Source: Cyrtodaria siliqua (taxonomy: Eukaryota; Mollusca; Bivalvia; Adapedonta; Hiatellidae). Taken from it: DNA of 64,000 nucleotides. This document shows, piece by piece, positions 55,501 through 63,483 of the stretch (within the stretch, counting starts at the first letter, position 1; each line of letters starts with the position of its first letter). The translations under genes were made by a program, and so were the position numbers. Under the pieces are notes generated by a model. That model did no database searches. It worked only from the letters and a program-made list of their open reading frames with translations, and had not been told where the DNA came from. Location of the stretch: NCBI GenBank assembly GCA_037043455.1, contig JAWPHD010004455.1, positions 1 to 64,000 on the forward strand, read 5' to 3'.

Positions 55501-58500
55501 ATTCGCCTATACAGACCCCCGTAGACCGCCGTTTAGCCTTTGTAGAAGCTCCCGCGGACATAACAACTCATCGACACTATTCCTTACGCACAATATGTCT
55601 TTATCCGTGCAATAAATAATGATCAAGTACCTTTCCGACGATCACAAGTACACGTTTACAACGTTTTCAAAAATCTCAGTATCCCACGACGCCATTTGAA
55701 TTGAGAATGCCGGAAGTTGATAGCAAAGCCGCAGAAATACTTGTTAAATTATCCCATTGGATTAAATAAATTTGGTTTAAATATTGAACCAATGAAGTGG
55801 GAGCGATTTGAAAATGTAATGACGTCATGGTTTACTGTCAACTTCCGGCATCCCCAATGCAAATGGCGTCGTGGGATACTGAGATTTTTGAAAACGTTGT
55901 AAACGTGTACTTGTGATCGTCAGAAAGGTACTTGGACATTATTTATTGCACGGATAAAGACCTATTGTGCGTAAGGAATAGTGTCGATGAGTTGTTATGT
56001 CCGCGGGAGCTTCTACAAAGGCTAAACGGCGGTCTACGGGGGTCTGTATAGGCGAATAATACGGACGGGCTTAGAGTCGATTTTAAAAACAGGTACGTTT
56101 TCTGTGTTTTTCGAGCACCAGAGCTTTTCTTATGCGGTGTGGACATATGAAAGTTATGTTATTGGAAAGATAATTTATTCCGGAGTTGATTGCAGCATAT
56201 GCCAGCTCCGTGGGACTTCAAAAACTAACACTGCAGCTGTTGTTTTGAGATCATGCCTATATTTTAGGATTTGCTCAATGCTGACCTTCAGTATGTAATA
56301 GAATATGACTTTTTTTTCTTTTTTTTTTCAACCGGTATCCGTGCGCCGGACCATGGCATAAGAATCGGAATTTTTTGGGTCAAAATTGATAAAAAAATAT
56401 ATGTTTAGGCACTGGGAATATGACTGAATAATGGCTATAAAAACAGCCAAAAAAACACGAGTTTAAAACTCCAGGTACTTACTTTTAAGTATTCCTGTAA
56501 TTGTCTGTATGCATCGTAATGACGGTGACACGTAGACATGTTGCAATGTCACACCCGCATTCTTCAATGCTTCACCTGAAGACGAAAATTATTTAAGAAA
56601 ACAAATCATTGAGTAGAACTTAGTGAGCTTCTTTAAAGGCACACATGGCAATCTCGATTTTTTTTTTTAAAACTCGAGGCGTCCCACTTGTTTTTCTACC
56701 TGCATATTTGCATGTTAATTGGATTTTTTTTTTTGTGTGGAGATATATACCTTCCAAAAAACTTTAACCAAAAACATTAACCAAAAACTTTAACCAAGAA
56801 AATTTGACTAAGTTCTGTTGTCTTTAAAGTCAAGGTCAAGGTCATTGGTGGGGTGGGGACTTAGTGTAAGGGATTACCCAGTGTATGTTGATTATATTGC
56901 ACAAATAATACTTTAAACCAATGGTAGAATATTGAAGAAAAGAAAACTTGCAACTACCAAATGTATTAGCTTTTATTTAATTATACGCAAGCAGATTTAA
57001 AATTAAAATGATACTAAATTAATAAATCGAGGTGTTATAAATGATGCTTAATAAATAATTCTTCAAAATTGCTATGTGTCCCTTTAAGATATCTTACTAC
57101 CAATGATACAGACATCTCTACTTTGGCTATTAAAGTTTTTTTTCTGTCAGACATAAATTAATACCAAGTCACTGATTTACACACTCACTGAATGTGAAGA
57201 GCATAGATCTAGAATCTGAGGGTCCCGACTTGATCCCCAGTTTGGGTGACGATATTTTCTCGACGTGTTTCTTCTTTTTGTTTTCATGTTATCTATTTAA
57301 TGGTTACCCCGTTCTGTATTGCCAGCAAACTATTGTGGTAGTAGTAACTAGAACTGTCTCTGAATGTGATGAATATCCCCGCCTTTTTGATATAGCCAAT
57401 GAGAATGAGCAAAAATCAAGAATAATTCATGTCTAAAATATTATGGCCTATTGATATTAAACAGGCTTGTTTATTTCAGTGCCAAAAGCAGGGCCTCAAT
57501 GGGGATATTTTACTCTGATAGAAATTTACCCTGACACCGGTCTTACTATAGCAACGGCTGCCAGAAGCAGATTCTAACAGATAAGTAGTTTAAATAAATT
57601 ATTAATATCACCTTTCATCGGCAAAAATGCCCAAAACTAAGAGTAAGGGTGGGGGCGGAGTGAAGCAGGGAAGGCAAGCGCAGTACGGTAGACCGCAGCC
57701 GGGGGGCGGAGTGAAGCAGGGAAGGCAAGCGCAGTACGGTAGACCGCAGCCGAAGGCAGATGCCCTTAATAACCTTACCGCCACACATAAAATTGATAAA
57801 TTAGTCAATAATTTGTGGCAATTATTCTAGTCAAAATAAAGTTAATGTCAATTAATATGTGCTTGTAATTCATTTTGGCCATTTTGAAATAATTGTTAAT
57901 TGTTAATATTTGTTAATCTGTAACCGTGAAAAAAAATCTAAGTAAATCAAAGGTCCATAATTCTGTAAATAATTTCAGAATCGAAAACCACTTCACTTCT
58001 GTGAAAGCGAAGGTATAAATATGAAATTCGGAGATATTCACTCATTTTCTATAACAGAAATAACCTTCAAGCTAAAGGTTCTACAATAGTTAGACTATCT
58101 GAGATTATTGGGGGGATGGAGAGCAGGTCTTTAATATGGTAGATATCTGTGAGGTACAGTTCTCAGCATGTTTCAATCTACTGGTAAAATTACCTGTGAG
58201 GAATGCCTGCAAACTTCCTATGGCCGTGAGAGGGGAGTCTTTAATATACTCCAGATGGATGGTAGATCTTTGTGGTACGGTTCTCGGCATGTTTCAATCT
58301 ACTAGCAAACTTACCTGTAAGGAATGCCTGCATAGTTCCTATAGCCATGGGAGGGGAGTCGTTATATAATCCAGGTGGATGGTAGATCTTCGTGGTACGG
58401 TTCTCGGCATGTTTCAATCTACTGGCAAACTCACCTGTAAGGAATGCCTGCATACTTCCTACAGTCATGAGAAGGGAGTTGTTATATAATCCAGGTGGAT

Positions 58501-61500
58501 GGTAGATCTTCGTGGTACGGTTTTCGGCATGTTTAAATCTATTGGTAAACTTACCTGTATACTCCCTATAGCCGTAAGGGTGGAAAAAGGTGAGGGTGTT
58601 GAAGGGGTGGGGAGAAGGGTGGTCTTTAATATAATCTGAGTCAACGGTAGATCTCCGAGGTATAGTTCTCAGCAGGTTTAACTCTACCGGCAAACTTACC
58701 TGTGAGGAATGCCTGCATACTTCCCATGGCCGTGAGAGGGGCGTCTTTAACATAATCCAGGTGGATGGTAGGTCTCCGAGGTACGGTTCTTGGCATGTTT
58801 AAATCTACAGGTTTGTAGTTACCTGTGGTCATACACAAAGGGAGATAATTCATGTCAATAGCAATACAAAATAAAGTAATGTACTCTAATATACCTAGCA
58901 CATGTACAACAAGAGGCAGAGTCACTACCGGGGGGGTTGGGGGGGGGGTCTCTGTGTCTCTGTGTGTGTGGGGTGGGGGTGAAACATATTGATAACTGAT
59001 AAAACAAAACAACACAGATATATGCAAAAACAAAAAAAAACAATCGGGTGGTGGTGATGGGGTGGTGTGGTGGGATGGTTGGGGGCGAGACATATTGATC
59101 AACTGATAAAATTAAGCAACACAGAGGTATGTAACAAATAATAAAAATACATTTGGGTGGTGGTGGTGGTGATGATGGGGTGGGAGATGGTTAGGGGATG
59201 GTGTGTGGTGTGTGGGGTGGGGGGATTTCCCCATGTGTAAAAGTAAGCCAATGTGGGGATGGTGGAGGGGGTGGGGTGGGGGGGGGGGGGGGGGGGGGGA
59301 GAAACCTTAAACCTGAACTAGAATAGAATTTCCCCATGTGTAAAAGTAAGCCAATGTCAGTCCGAATGACCTACTTTTGGTTTTGGTTTTAAATTTGTAG
59401 TGGTTGCCATTTTGTATATATGTATGAAATTTGGAGCTTGTAGGGCAAACAGTGTTTGGGAATCAGGGGTAAAATAAAGGTTAACTAGATCTATCACTGA
59501 AGGTGATGAATACCCCGCTTAAATTCTAAGTCAAACAAAGGGCCATAATTCTGTAATAAATTAGACAATCAACAATGAGAGATGTAGAGAGACATAAGAT
59601 CATCAGTTGTTATGTGTATATGAAGTTTAGGAATAACCCATTCAAAACTGTTTGAGGAATACAAGTAATAAAAATGTATTACGTGACAGCATGTGACAGG
59701 ACAAAAATGTGTTACGCGTCGCGATGTGAAGGACAACGTGATTCCTATATAGCCCTCACTTCACTTTGTGAAAGCGGGGTATAACTAGAGCTTCACTCAA
59801 ACCTGTATTAGAGTCAATATCACCATGCACCATCGCAAATCCCCATGCATTTCATTCAAGATGTAACTTGCATTTTTGCAACTATTTATATTAACTATTA
59901 AAATAGTTCAAAGCAAATTGCTTTTGCATATTACTAAATGTTTATTATATTGCACCTATAATATATTTATAACTAGGGTAGAATAATGAATGAAAAAAAA
60001 AAAATCAACATTTTATTTAAAGGGACACTGTCCGTGACTTTTAGCTTATAAAACACCCATTAATTATGTTCGCAAACATTATGCACTAAACATTATTCAA
60101 TATTTACTATTTAAAAGCAAGATTGTTTAACGGAATTTAATCGCGGTTAAAAAAAAAGAATATCCACTTCGTGGGTTTGAACTCGCAGCCCAAACTCACA
60201 GTAAAAATAAGTGTGCGTGAGCGTAAAGTTGTTGGAACTCGCTCCCGACTGAGCTAGGCGGGCTATACATATTACGCAATACATACTATGGTGAAATCCT
60301 AGTGCGCTATGGAAGTCACGTGAAAAGGTAAATATTGTGGGTCCCACTTTATTTACATTTAATAATGAAAACTTTTTTTTTTTTCAAACTCACAAATGTA
60401 TTTCTACATACTTCTTAGGGTCTATCCTCATGTTTTCATGTATACATTTCAATGAATAAAAGTCAGACAGTTATTTGGTTATGCTCAATATCTGCTTACT
60501 TACGGACAGTGTCCCTTTAATTATAAGTTAGCAGGTTTAAAGCCGAAATGATACTACATAAATAAAACGAGATGCTAATTTTAATGTTTTCAAAAAACCT
60601 CAAATTTGCTGCGTGTCCCTTTTATAAACGAATACCATTACCTTCATCATCAAAGCACTTGTCCACCCAAGTTCTTCCAAAGACAAAATCCATTCTTTCC
60701 CCGTGTCGCATCACATATAGCTGCCGTGGCAACTTGGCTTTCTCTGTAGAGTTTACATGTTTCTTTTCTTCTGAGGAATTGGTACGACTCTTGTTGACCT
60801 GAAATTATAGATTTTTTTATGGCATATCAGGGTAGGAAAATTGTTTCTGAGTTATTCGTGCCCTATATATCAATTTTCCCCTTATTTTTTTATTTTTTTC
60901 AAATAAATTCAATCATCAAATTGATGTACAAATACCAAACTACAATGATTAAACTAGTTTTCTAATAATAACACAATTATGATGGCTTACTACACTCATC
61001 ATTAATGTTGATCAGTGTAACTGCTCTCAAACTATTTTTATAATTAAACAATGTTAAATGCTAACGATATAGAGGGAGATTCTTGGGACTTTCAATAAGA
61101 TCAGTTAAGGACCTATTTCCCAATGCTACAGTCATTAAACAATCATGGAAAGCTTGCTTATTTACTGCTAACATGATACATGACCGATTAGCTCAGATGT
61201 ATAAATTGAGGCCCGATTATGTTTTTAGCATTTTCATATTGAAGCTATAACTGAATGTTATCTAGGGTTATAAAAAACTGTTTACTTTAAAGAAAAAAGT
61301 TTACAATTTAGCTGTAATGCTGAACAAAGCTTTCTTGATAATTCTTTATTGTTTTTATAACAAAAACAAAACCAACACACAATTAATGAAACACCTGTTT
61401 TTATGTTTTAATACAAAAAAATTGGGCCGGCTTCTTCAGCTGATACAAAACTTGAATAATGCAATTTTATGTCTATCAGTGATTTACAATAACCTATACA

Positions 61501-62883
61501 AATCTGACCCCCCACAACCATTCCTCTCCCCCACCCACCCCAACCCTCTCCCATCACCTTCCTCAACTTCAATAGGCTCAACATAGGACCTTAAAGCCAT
61601 AATATGTTTTTTCAACCTTAACAGAGGTGATACAGACTTTAGTTTAAACTTATTTATTTTACATAGGTTGTATCGAAAGCTCTATGAACTTATTTGAATC
61701 ACTCTCGATGTCTTCCTGGGTAGAACCAGTACTAAGCAAATGCAGATAAAGTGTCTTGCTCAGGGACACAACGCATATGGCAATGGCGGAAATCGAACCC
61801 ACGACTTTTTCGATCATGGGTCCAACGCTTTACCACTAGACCACAGCACTCCACTTACAGACTTGGTGTTGAGTATTAGTGTATATTATTACATGCCTTA
61901 CCATAAATAGTAACATGTTTTATAGGAAAAAGTTTGTTGATCACTCCTTTCTCAACATCCATAATCAGCACACTGCGCCATTACGGATTATGGAAAATCG
62001 GCACAGTAGCAACAGACTGTTCGCACGTGAAGACGTCAACGTCATCAAGCACCAAACGTCGTCAAGCACCAAAAATGTCATAGTGGAGAGCTATATAGAG
62101 AGCTATATAGAGAGCGCTGGAGCAGACGTTGAAATCTCGACTGCCCAGTAAATATTGTTTTCAAATAAACGTTGAAACGTCAAAATAAATCATTATAGTG
62201 ACAGACGCGGTTTTTAAAAACAGACAAGAAAGAAAACAGATTTAAAGTAATTTATTAATTTAACATAATGCATTTATCTGCAAATTGTTTGCATCTTTGA
62301 CTACTTGTATGTTTAAATCGTACCATTTTTTTTCTTCATTTATAGTAAGATATGTAATAACAGGTAAATATATTAACCTCTAAATATTACCTTGTTAACA
62401 GACGCAATACTTGTACTATAATTAAACCATTTGGCCCTGCATGTATGCATCAGCTCAGTTTTCATGGGTCACAATGTAACAGTGCATTAGTGTGTTCATC
62501 AGGTATTGAAACTATTTATTTGGCGTAGCTTGCAAAGTTTAATTCTATTCTATTGGTTAGAGTGTTATAAGGCTTCCGAATATGTCTTGAACTTTTCATT
62601 TTAAGTTTTAATACGCATATCCTGCCTTTAATGATGTTGATAAACCTGAGTTGCCAATTGTTTTATTTGACAATTTTAAAGGGAGTTCTTTAGTCAAACC
62701 CACATAAAGCCATGCCAGCCGATACTCAAGTTAGCTCTGATTATTACCTTCGCATAAAGGGACTCAGCTTGCCACAGACTTCCATACTCCTCTTCACTGG
62801 ACGTGGTCCCGTTTGTCAGCGCACCATGATGATGAGCCCCCTGTTTCACAACAGTATGGACACCCTGATTCAGTGGCAGAGAT
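49298..62883 (-). CDS. UBASH3B: UBASH3 (STS/TULA)-like protein, histidine-phosphatase half, six exons
   Basis: Exons on the minus strand: 62748-62883, 60642-60798, 58700-58822, 56483-56575, 50382-50624, 49298-49545, all with GT-AG borders and matching phases, giving about 330 residues. They align throughout with the C-terminal phosphoglycerate-mutase-like phosphatase of UBASH3A/B: RHGERMD (catalytic His), [20 protein letters not shown] (second Arg), [15 protein letters not shown] (second His) and the SPLSHG end. In vertebrates these proteins dephosphorylate Syk/ZAP-70-type kinases; they also carry UBA, 2H-phosphoesterase and SH3 domains, whose exons are not seen here and should lie to the right. 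The core catalytic residues are kept, so activity is expected. Assignment to the A or B paralogue is not possible; the symbol names the closest-looking member. Introns hold several repeat arrays and an exon-derived array. Confidence 0.93.
49600..50202. mobile_element. MITE of the TTAAAGGGACACAYGGCAAT family with a nested palindrome
   Basis: The right end GATGGCCGTGTGTCCCTTTA (to about 50202) and the interior landmark TAGTTCAAAGTAAATTG, TTTTTGCATA match other members; the left end is eroded. A foldback at 49743-49872 plus flanking sequence is inserted in it. UBASH3 intron. Confidence 0.7.
49743..49872. repeat. palindrome, about 55-65-bp arms
   Basis: The left arm ATATTTGTTTTTTTGAGTGA, ATATAGGATTTATTTTCATC is mirrored by GATGAATATAAATCCTATAT and ending CTAACAAATAT; the centre is GAGTGCTTAGCACGAGTG. 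Confidence 0.88.
50382..50624 (-). CDS. UBASH3B: UBASH3-like exon 5 (VEPGIFEW)
   Basis: 243 bp. Acceptor TTCCCTACAG, donor AAG|GTGAGT. Reads [20 protein letters not shown], then [40 protein letters not shown] and ending KKHEQE. The VEPGIFEW glutamates match the acid/base region of the family. Confidence 0.95.
50870..51408. repeat. about 170-bp tandem array (family H), left part
   Basis: Three units with GCGCGCGACACATCGTCTTG, TTATGGTGATCACTTGTGCC, AAGTTATTTAAAAATCCCTG and GACCTTTGAGGTACGGACCT. Continues at 52641-53075 after an insertion. UBASH3 intron. Confidence 0.9.
51409..52640 (+). repeat. family D array inserted into the family H array
   Basis: Four units of about 290-300 bp, starting CAAGAGGTCAATGACCTTGA and ending GCATAAGCTCTGCTGACC after a GGACGGACGCCGGACG tract. 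Unit landmarks: GGCGGCCATCTTGAATTTCC, GAAATTTTGCTAGGATCAAT, TAGACATCAAGAGCAACATT, CCTGTGAAGTTTCATGAAAA and TATAACTCTATGTAAACAAA. It begins and ends inside a family H unit. Confidence 0.92.
52641..53075. repeat. family H array, right part
   Basis: Two to three units continuing 50870-51408, in the same orientation and phase after the family D insertion; ends near a GGACTGACGGACGGAC stretch. Confidence 0.88.
53291..53450. repeat. palindrome (family P), about 78-bp arms
   Basis: The left arm GATTATTTAACTACTGGGAT, CCTTCACAAGATGGTAGACG, TGTGGTTCTTTTCAC pairs with the right arm GTGAAAAGAAAATCACGCC, TACCATAAAGTGAAGG and CCCAGCAGTTAAATAATC. The decayed copy is at 26948-27105 in the THOC6 intron. Confidence 0.93.
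53941..54100. repeat. 80-bp tandem duplication
   Basis: Two nearly identical copies of AAAATAATGCTTTTAATATA, ATTATCACAACAAATTATTT, GTATAAAGGGCTAATAGCAG, AACAGCATCAACGATAA. Confidence 0.93.
54487..56370 (+). repeat. family D array, copy 3, hit by the long-TIR element
   Basis: Starts AGAGGTCAATGATCTTGAAG; units as in 51409-52640. A small insertion at about 54830-54865 (GTCCCGGGCGTCGGGC, ending CAGCCCTG) resembles the end of the CAGGG transposon at 3354. Its GGACGCCGGACCATGGCATA end is split by the element at 55214-56343. Confidence 0.85.
55214..56343. mobile_element. 1.13-kb foldback element with about 500-bp terminal inverted repeats
   Basis: The left arm (55214-55724) and right arm (about 55834-56343) are inverted copies differing at only scattered positions; the spacer is about 110 bp. 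The outer ends read CAGATACCGGTTT and, inverted, CACGGATACCGGTTG. The 10-bp CGCCGGACCA occurs directly at 55204-55213 and 56344-56353, as expected for a target duplication. Very long TIRs with 9-10-bp duplications fit Mutator-like elements (MULEs); foldback elements of unknown class are the alternative. Each arm holds an ATG-initiated frame (plus strand 55863 in the right arm) [17 protein letters not shown], then TGA, followed by a 44-codon open stretch and a donor-like CAG|GTACGT. No transposase is present. Confidence 0.88.
56483..56575 (-). CDS. UBASH3B: UBASH3-like exon 4 (SPSLR motif)
   Basis: 93 bp. Acceptor CCTGAAG-type TTCAG, donor AAAA|GTAAGT, phase 1 to 1. Reads [20 protein letters not shown] then [10 protein letters not shown]. 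The SPSLR arginine is part of the phosphate-binding pocket. Confidence 0.94.
56635..57090. mobile_element. MITE of the TTAAAGGGACACAYGGCAAT family
   Basis: Starts CTTTAAAGGCACACATGGCA and ends TTGCTATGTGTCCCTTTAAG. Interior: CGAGGCGTCCCACTTGTTTT, TTATATTGCACAAATAATA and AAAATGATACTAAATTAAT. UBASH3 intron. Confidence 0.85.
57627..57830 (+). CDS. small basic ORF with an internal duplication; possible retrocopy
   Basis: 67 codons starting [11 protein letters not shown] at an AAAATG context. Two tandem copies of [17 protein letters not shown] follow, then [20 protein letters not shown] and LWQLF, stop TAG. An AATAAA lies 7 bp after the stop (57835-57842 region). The protein is strongly basic at the N-terminus with no cysteines and no membrane segment. 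It is GC-richer than its surroundings and intronless inside a UBASH3 intron on the opposite strand. I do not recognise the family; a processed copy of a small nuclear or ribosome-associated protein is a guess only. It may be non-functional. Confidence 0.35.
   Translation: MPKTKSKGGGGVKQGRQAQYGRPQPGGGVKQGRQAQYGRPQPKADALNNLTATHKIDKLVNNLWQLF
58105..58699 (-). repeat. tandem array derived from UBASH3 exon 3 and its donor site
   Basis: Five tandem units (four full, one partial) of about 120-121 bp, each a copy of exon 3 from TTTAAACATGCC through MQAFLTG and the donor ACAG|GTRAGT, joined directly to the next. Landmarks start at 58153, 58274, 58394, 58514 and 58659 (true exon: 58780). Unit 58190-58290 keeps the exon frame ([20 protein letters not shown]); the two middle units share a 1-bp deletion; the unit next to the true exon has an insertion and has lost the MQAF segment; the last is truncated. 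None has a pyrimidine-rich acceptor, and most carry TGA in place of the Leu codon before NMP. Confidence 0.92.
58700..58822 (-). CDS. UBASH3B: UBASH3-like exon 3 (intact founder of the tandem array)
   Basis: 123 bp. Acceptor TATGACCACAG, donor ACAG|GTAAGT, phase 1 to 1. Completes EG, then [40 protein letters not shown], matching the R-NLNMP...DYEKDAPITVFGCMQARLVG block of the family. This is the only copy with a proper acceptor, so it is taken as the used exon. Just past its donor, five further tandem copies follow (58105-58699). Confidence 0.92.
58823..59599. other. G-rich low-complexity stretch in a UBASH3 intron
   Basis: From 58928 to 59301 the plus strand is dominated by GGGG runs, including an unbroken run of about 20 G near 59279-59299. 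The 29-bp TTCCCCATGTGTAAAAGTAA direct repeat flanks part of it (59226 and 59330). On the minus (transcribed) strand it is C-rich. No gene. Confidence 0.85.
59600..59785 (-). repeat. dispersed repeat (family E), copy 2
   Basis: The minus strand repeats 32815-33010: TTATACCCCGCTTTCACAAA, TATAGGAATCACG, TTTTGTCCTGTCACATGC and GAATGGGTTATTCC. Confidence 0.78.
60017..60520. mobile_element. MITE with GGACACTGTCCGTGA termini and a tRNA-like core
   Basis: Starts TTAAAGGGACACTGTCCG and ends CGGACAGTGTCCCTTTAA, a near-perfect 19-bp inverted pair containing its own short palindrome GGACANTGTCC. Nested in the older MITE. The interior holds a tRNA-like segment at 60165-60265 on the minus strand. Confidence 0.88.
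60165..60265 (-). repeat. tRNA-like sequence inside a MITE
   Basis: The minus strand reads GCCCGCCTAGCTCAGTCGGG (A box) and GCGAGTTCAAACCCACG (B box), separated by about 55 bp. The spacing is too long for a simple tRNA and no acceptor stem closes, so a captured tRNA or tRNA-SINE head is likelier than a gene. Confidence 0.7.
60642..60798 (-). CDS. UBASH3B: UBASH3-like exon 2 (RHGERMD catalytic motif)
   Basis: 157 bp. Acceptor ATAATTTCAG, donor AAG|GTAATG, phase 0 to 1. Reads [20 protein letters not shown], then [20 protein letters not shown] and [15 protein letters not shown] carries the histidine that becomes phosphorylated in this enzyme class. Confidence 0.95.
60799..61693. other. UBASH3 intron, no feature seen
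   Basis: AT-rich; the frame at 61317-61586 shows no motif. A C-rich tract lies at 61508-61560. Confidence 0.5.
61694..61854 (-). mobile_element. tRNA-derived SINE (family S1), copy 2
   Basis: Minus strand: AGTGCTGTGGTCTAGTGGTA and AAGTCGTGGGTTCGATTTCC as A and B boxes; the body contains TGTGTCCCTGAGCAAGACAC, TTTATCTGCATTTGCTTAGT and ACTGGTTCTACCCAGGAAGA. The better preserved of the two copies (other: 19956-20110). Confidence 0.88.
61885..62380 (+). repeat. dispersed repeat (family G), copy 2
   Basis: GCGCCATTACGGATTATGG, AAAATCGGCACAGTAGCAAC, GTCAACGTCATCAAGC and GAGCAGACGTTGAAATCTC match 39845-40335. A local GAGAGCTATATA duplication lies at 62087-62115. The palindrome found at the right of copy 1 is missing here. 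Confidence 0.82.
62400..62640 (+). repeat. dispersed repeat, copy 3 of 3
   Basis: AGCTTGCAAAGTTTAATTCT, TTATAAGGCTTCCGAATATG and TACGCATATCCTGCCTTTAA match 19745-19955 and, inverted, 6313-6490. Confidence 0.7.
62748..62883 (-). CDS. UBASH3B: UBASH3-like exon 1 of the visible set (linker)
   Basis: 136 bp. Acceptor CATTTTAG, donor AAG|GTAATA. After one base of a split codon it reads [20 protein letters not shown] then [20 protein letters not shown] and SLYAK, ending in phase 0. This low-complexity linker precedes the phosphatase domain; it is not well conserved in the family, so its assignment rests on splice phase and continuity with the next exon. Confidence 0.78.
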
Positions 62884-63480
62884 CTAAAATGAGAATACAC
62901 GTTTTATTTTATGCTTCACCTGTTATCAAGTGCAAATATCAATCAAAAGAGGGGCAGACAAAAGCAACAGAACTGTATGACTTTTGACAAAACACTTGAT
63001 TTTAGAAGTTAATAATTACCATATCATCCCTTATTTATATCTATATATTTTTACCATAATCTTAAATAAATAAGACCTAATTATATTTTAACGTGCAGTA
63101 AAACACATGTTTTCTTTTTTATTTTAACATGCTACACACTGTTCGGTTGAGATGCATATTAACATCAAGTTTAGGTAAATTATCTAAGGCATTTGGTGAC
63201 TTATTCCGATTATATCCAAGGAAATTGCCGACACTCGTTCTAGAATTAAGGATTGTTTTTTATTTTTTGCTATGTTACAGGAGTATCAGCCATAACTGAA
63301 TACAAAAAATCTGTGGATTCACATGTCTCTCCCAACGGAGGCTGGCCTTAAAAATAAAAAGGTCAATGATGCTTAAATGAAAGTTTGTAAACATTTTAGT
63401 AACTAAAAACAATAGAGTTTGCCGTTTGCTGTGATGACATTTAAGTGCATTTGTTTAAAAACAAAATGCCATTCTATTAA
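62884..63480. other. no gene seen
   Basis: AT-rich. I looked on the minus strand for the upstream SH3 exon of the UBASH3-like gene and did not find a splice-flanked candidate. Confidence 0.45.
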
Positions 63481-63483
63481 AAA

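Larger units (their letters stand above)
59840..60625. mobile_element. MITE (TTAAAGGGACACAYGGCAAT family), split by a second MITE
   Basis: The right end AAATTTGCTGCGTGTCCCTT and interior landmarks (TAGTTCAAAGCAAATTGCTT, TTATATTGCACCTATAATAT, AAAATGATACTACATAAAT written with the family variants) flank a 504-bp insert at 60017-60520. The left end is eroded. Confidence 0.75.

Noticed and set aside
55717..55902. 61-codon frame across the foldback centre
   Set aside because: Crosses the unpaired spacer into the right arm; not present in the left arm, so not a conserved product.
58241..58753. 170-codon minus-strand frame as a separate gene
   Set aside because: It is read-through of the exon-derived array in a frame different from the true UBASH3 exon; it crosses splice donors.
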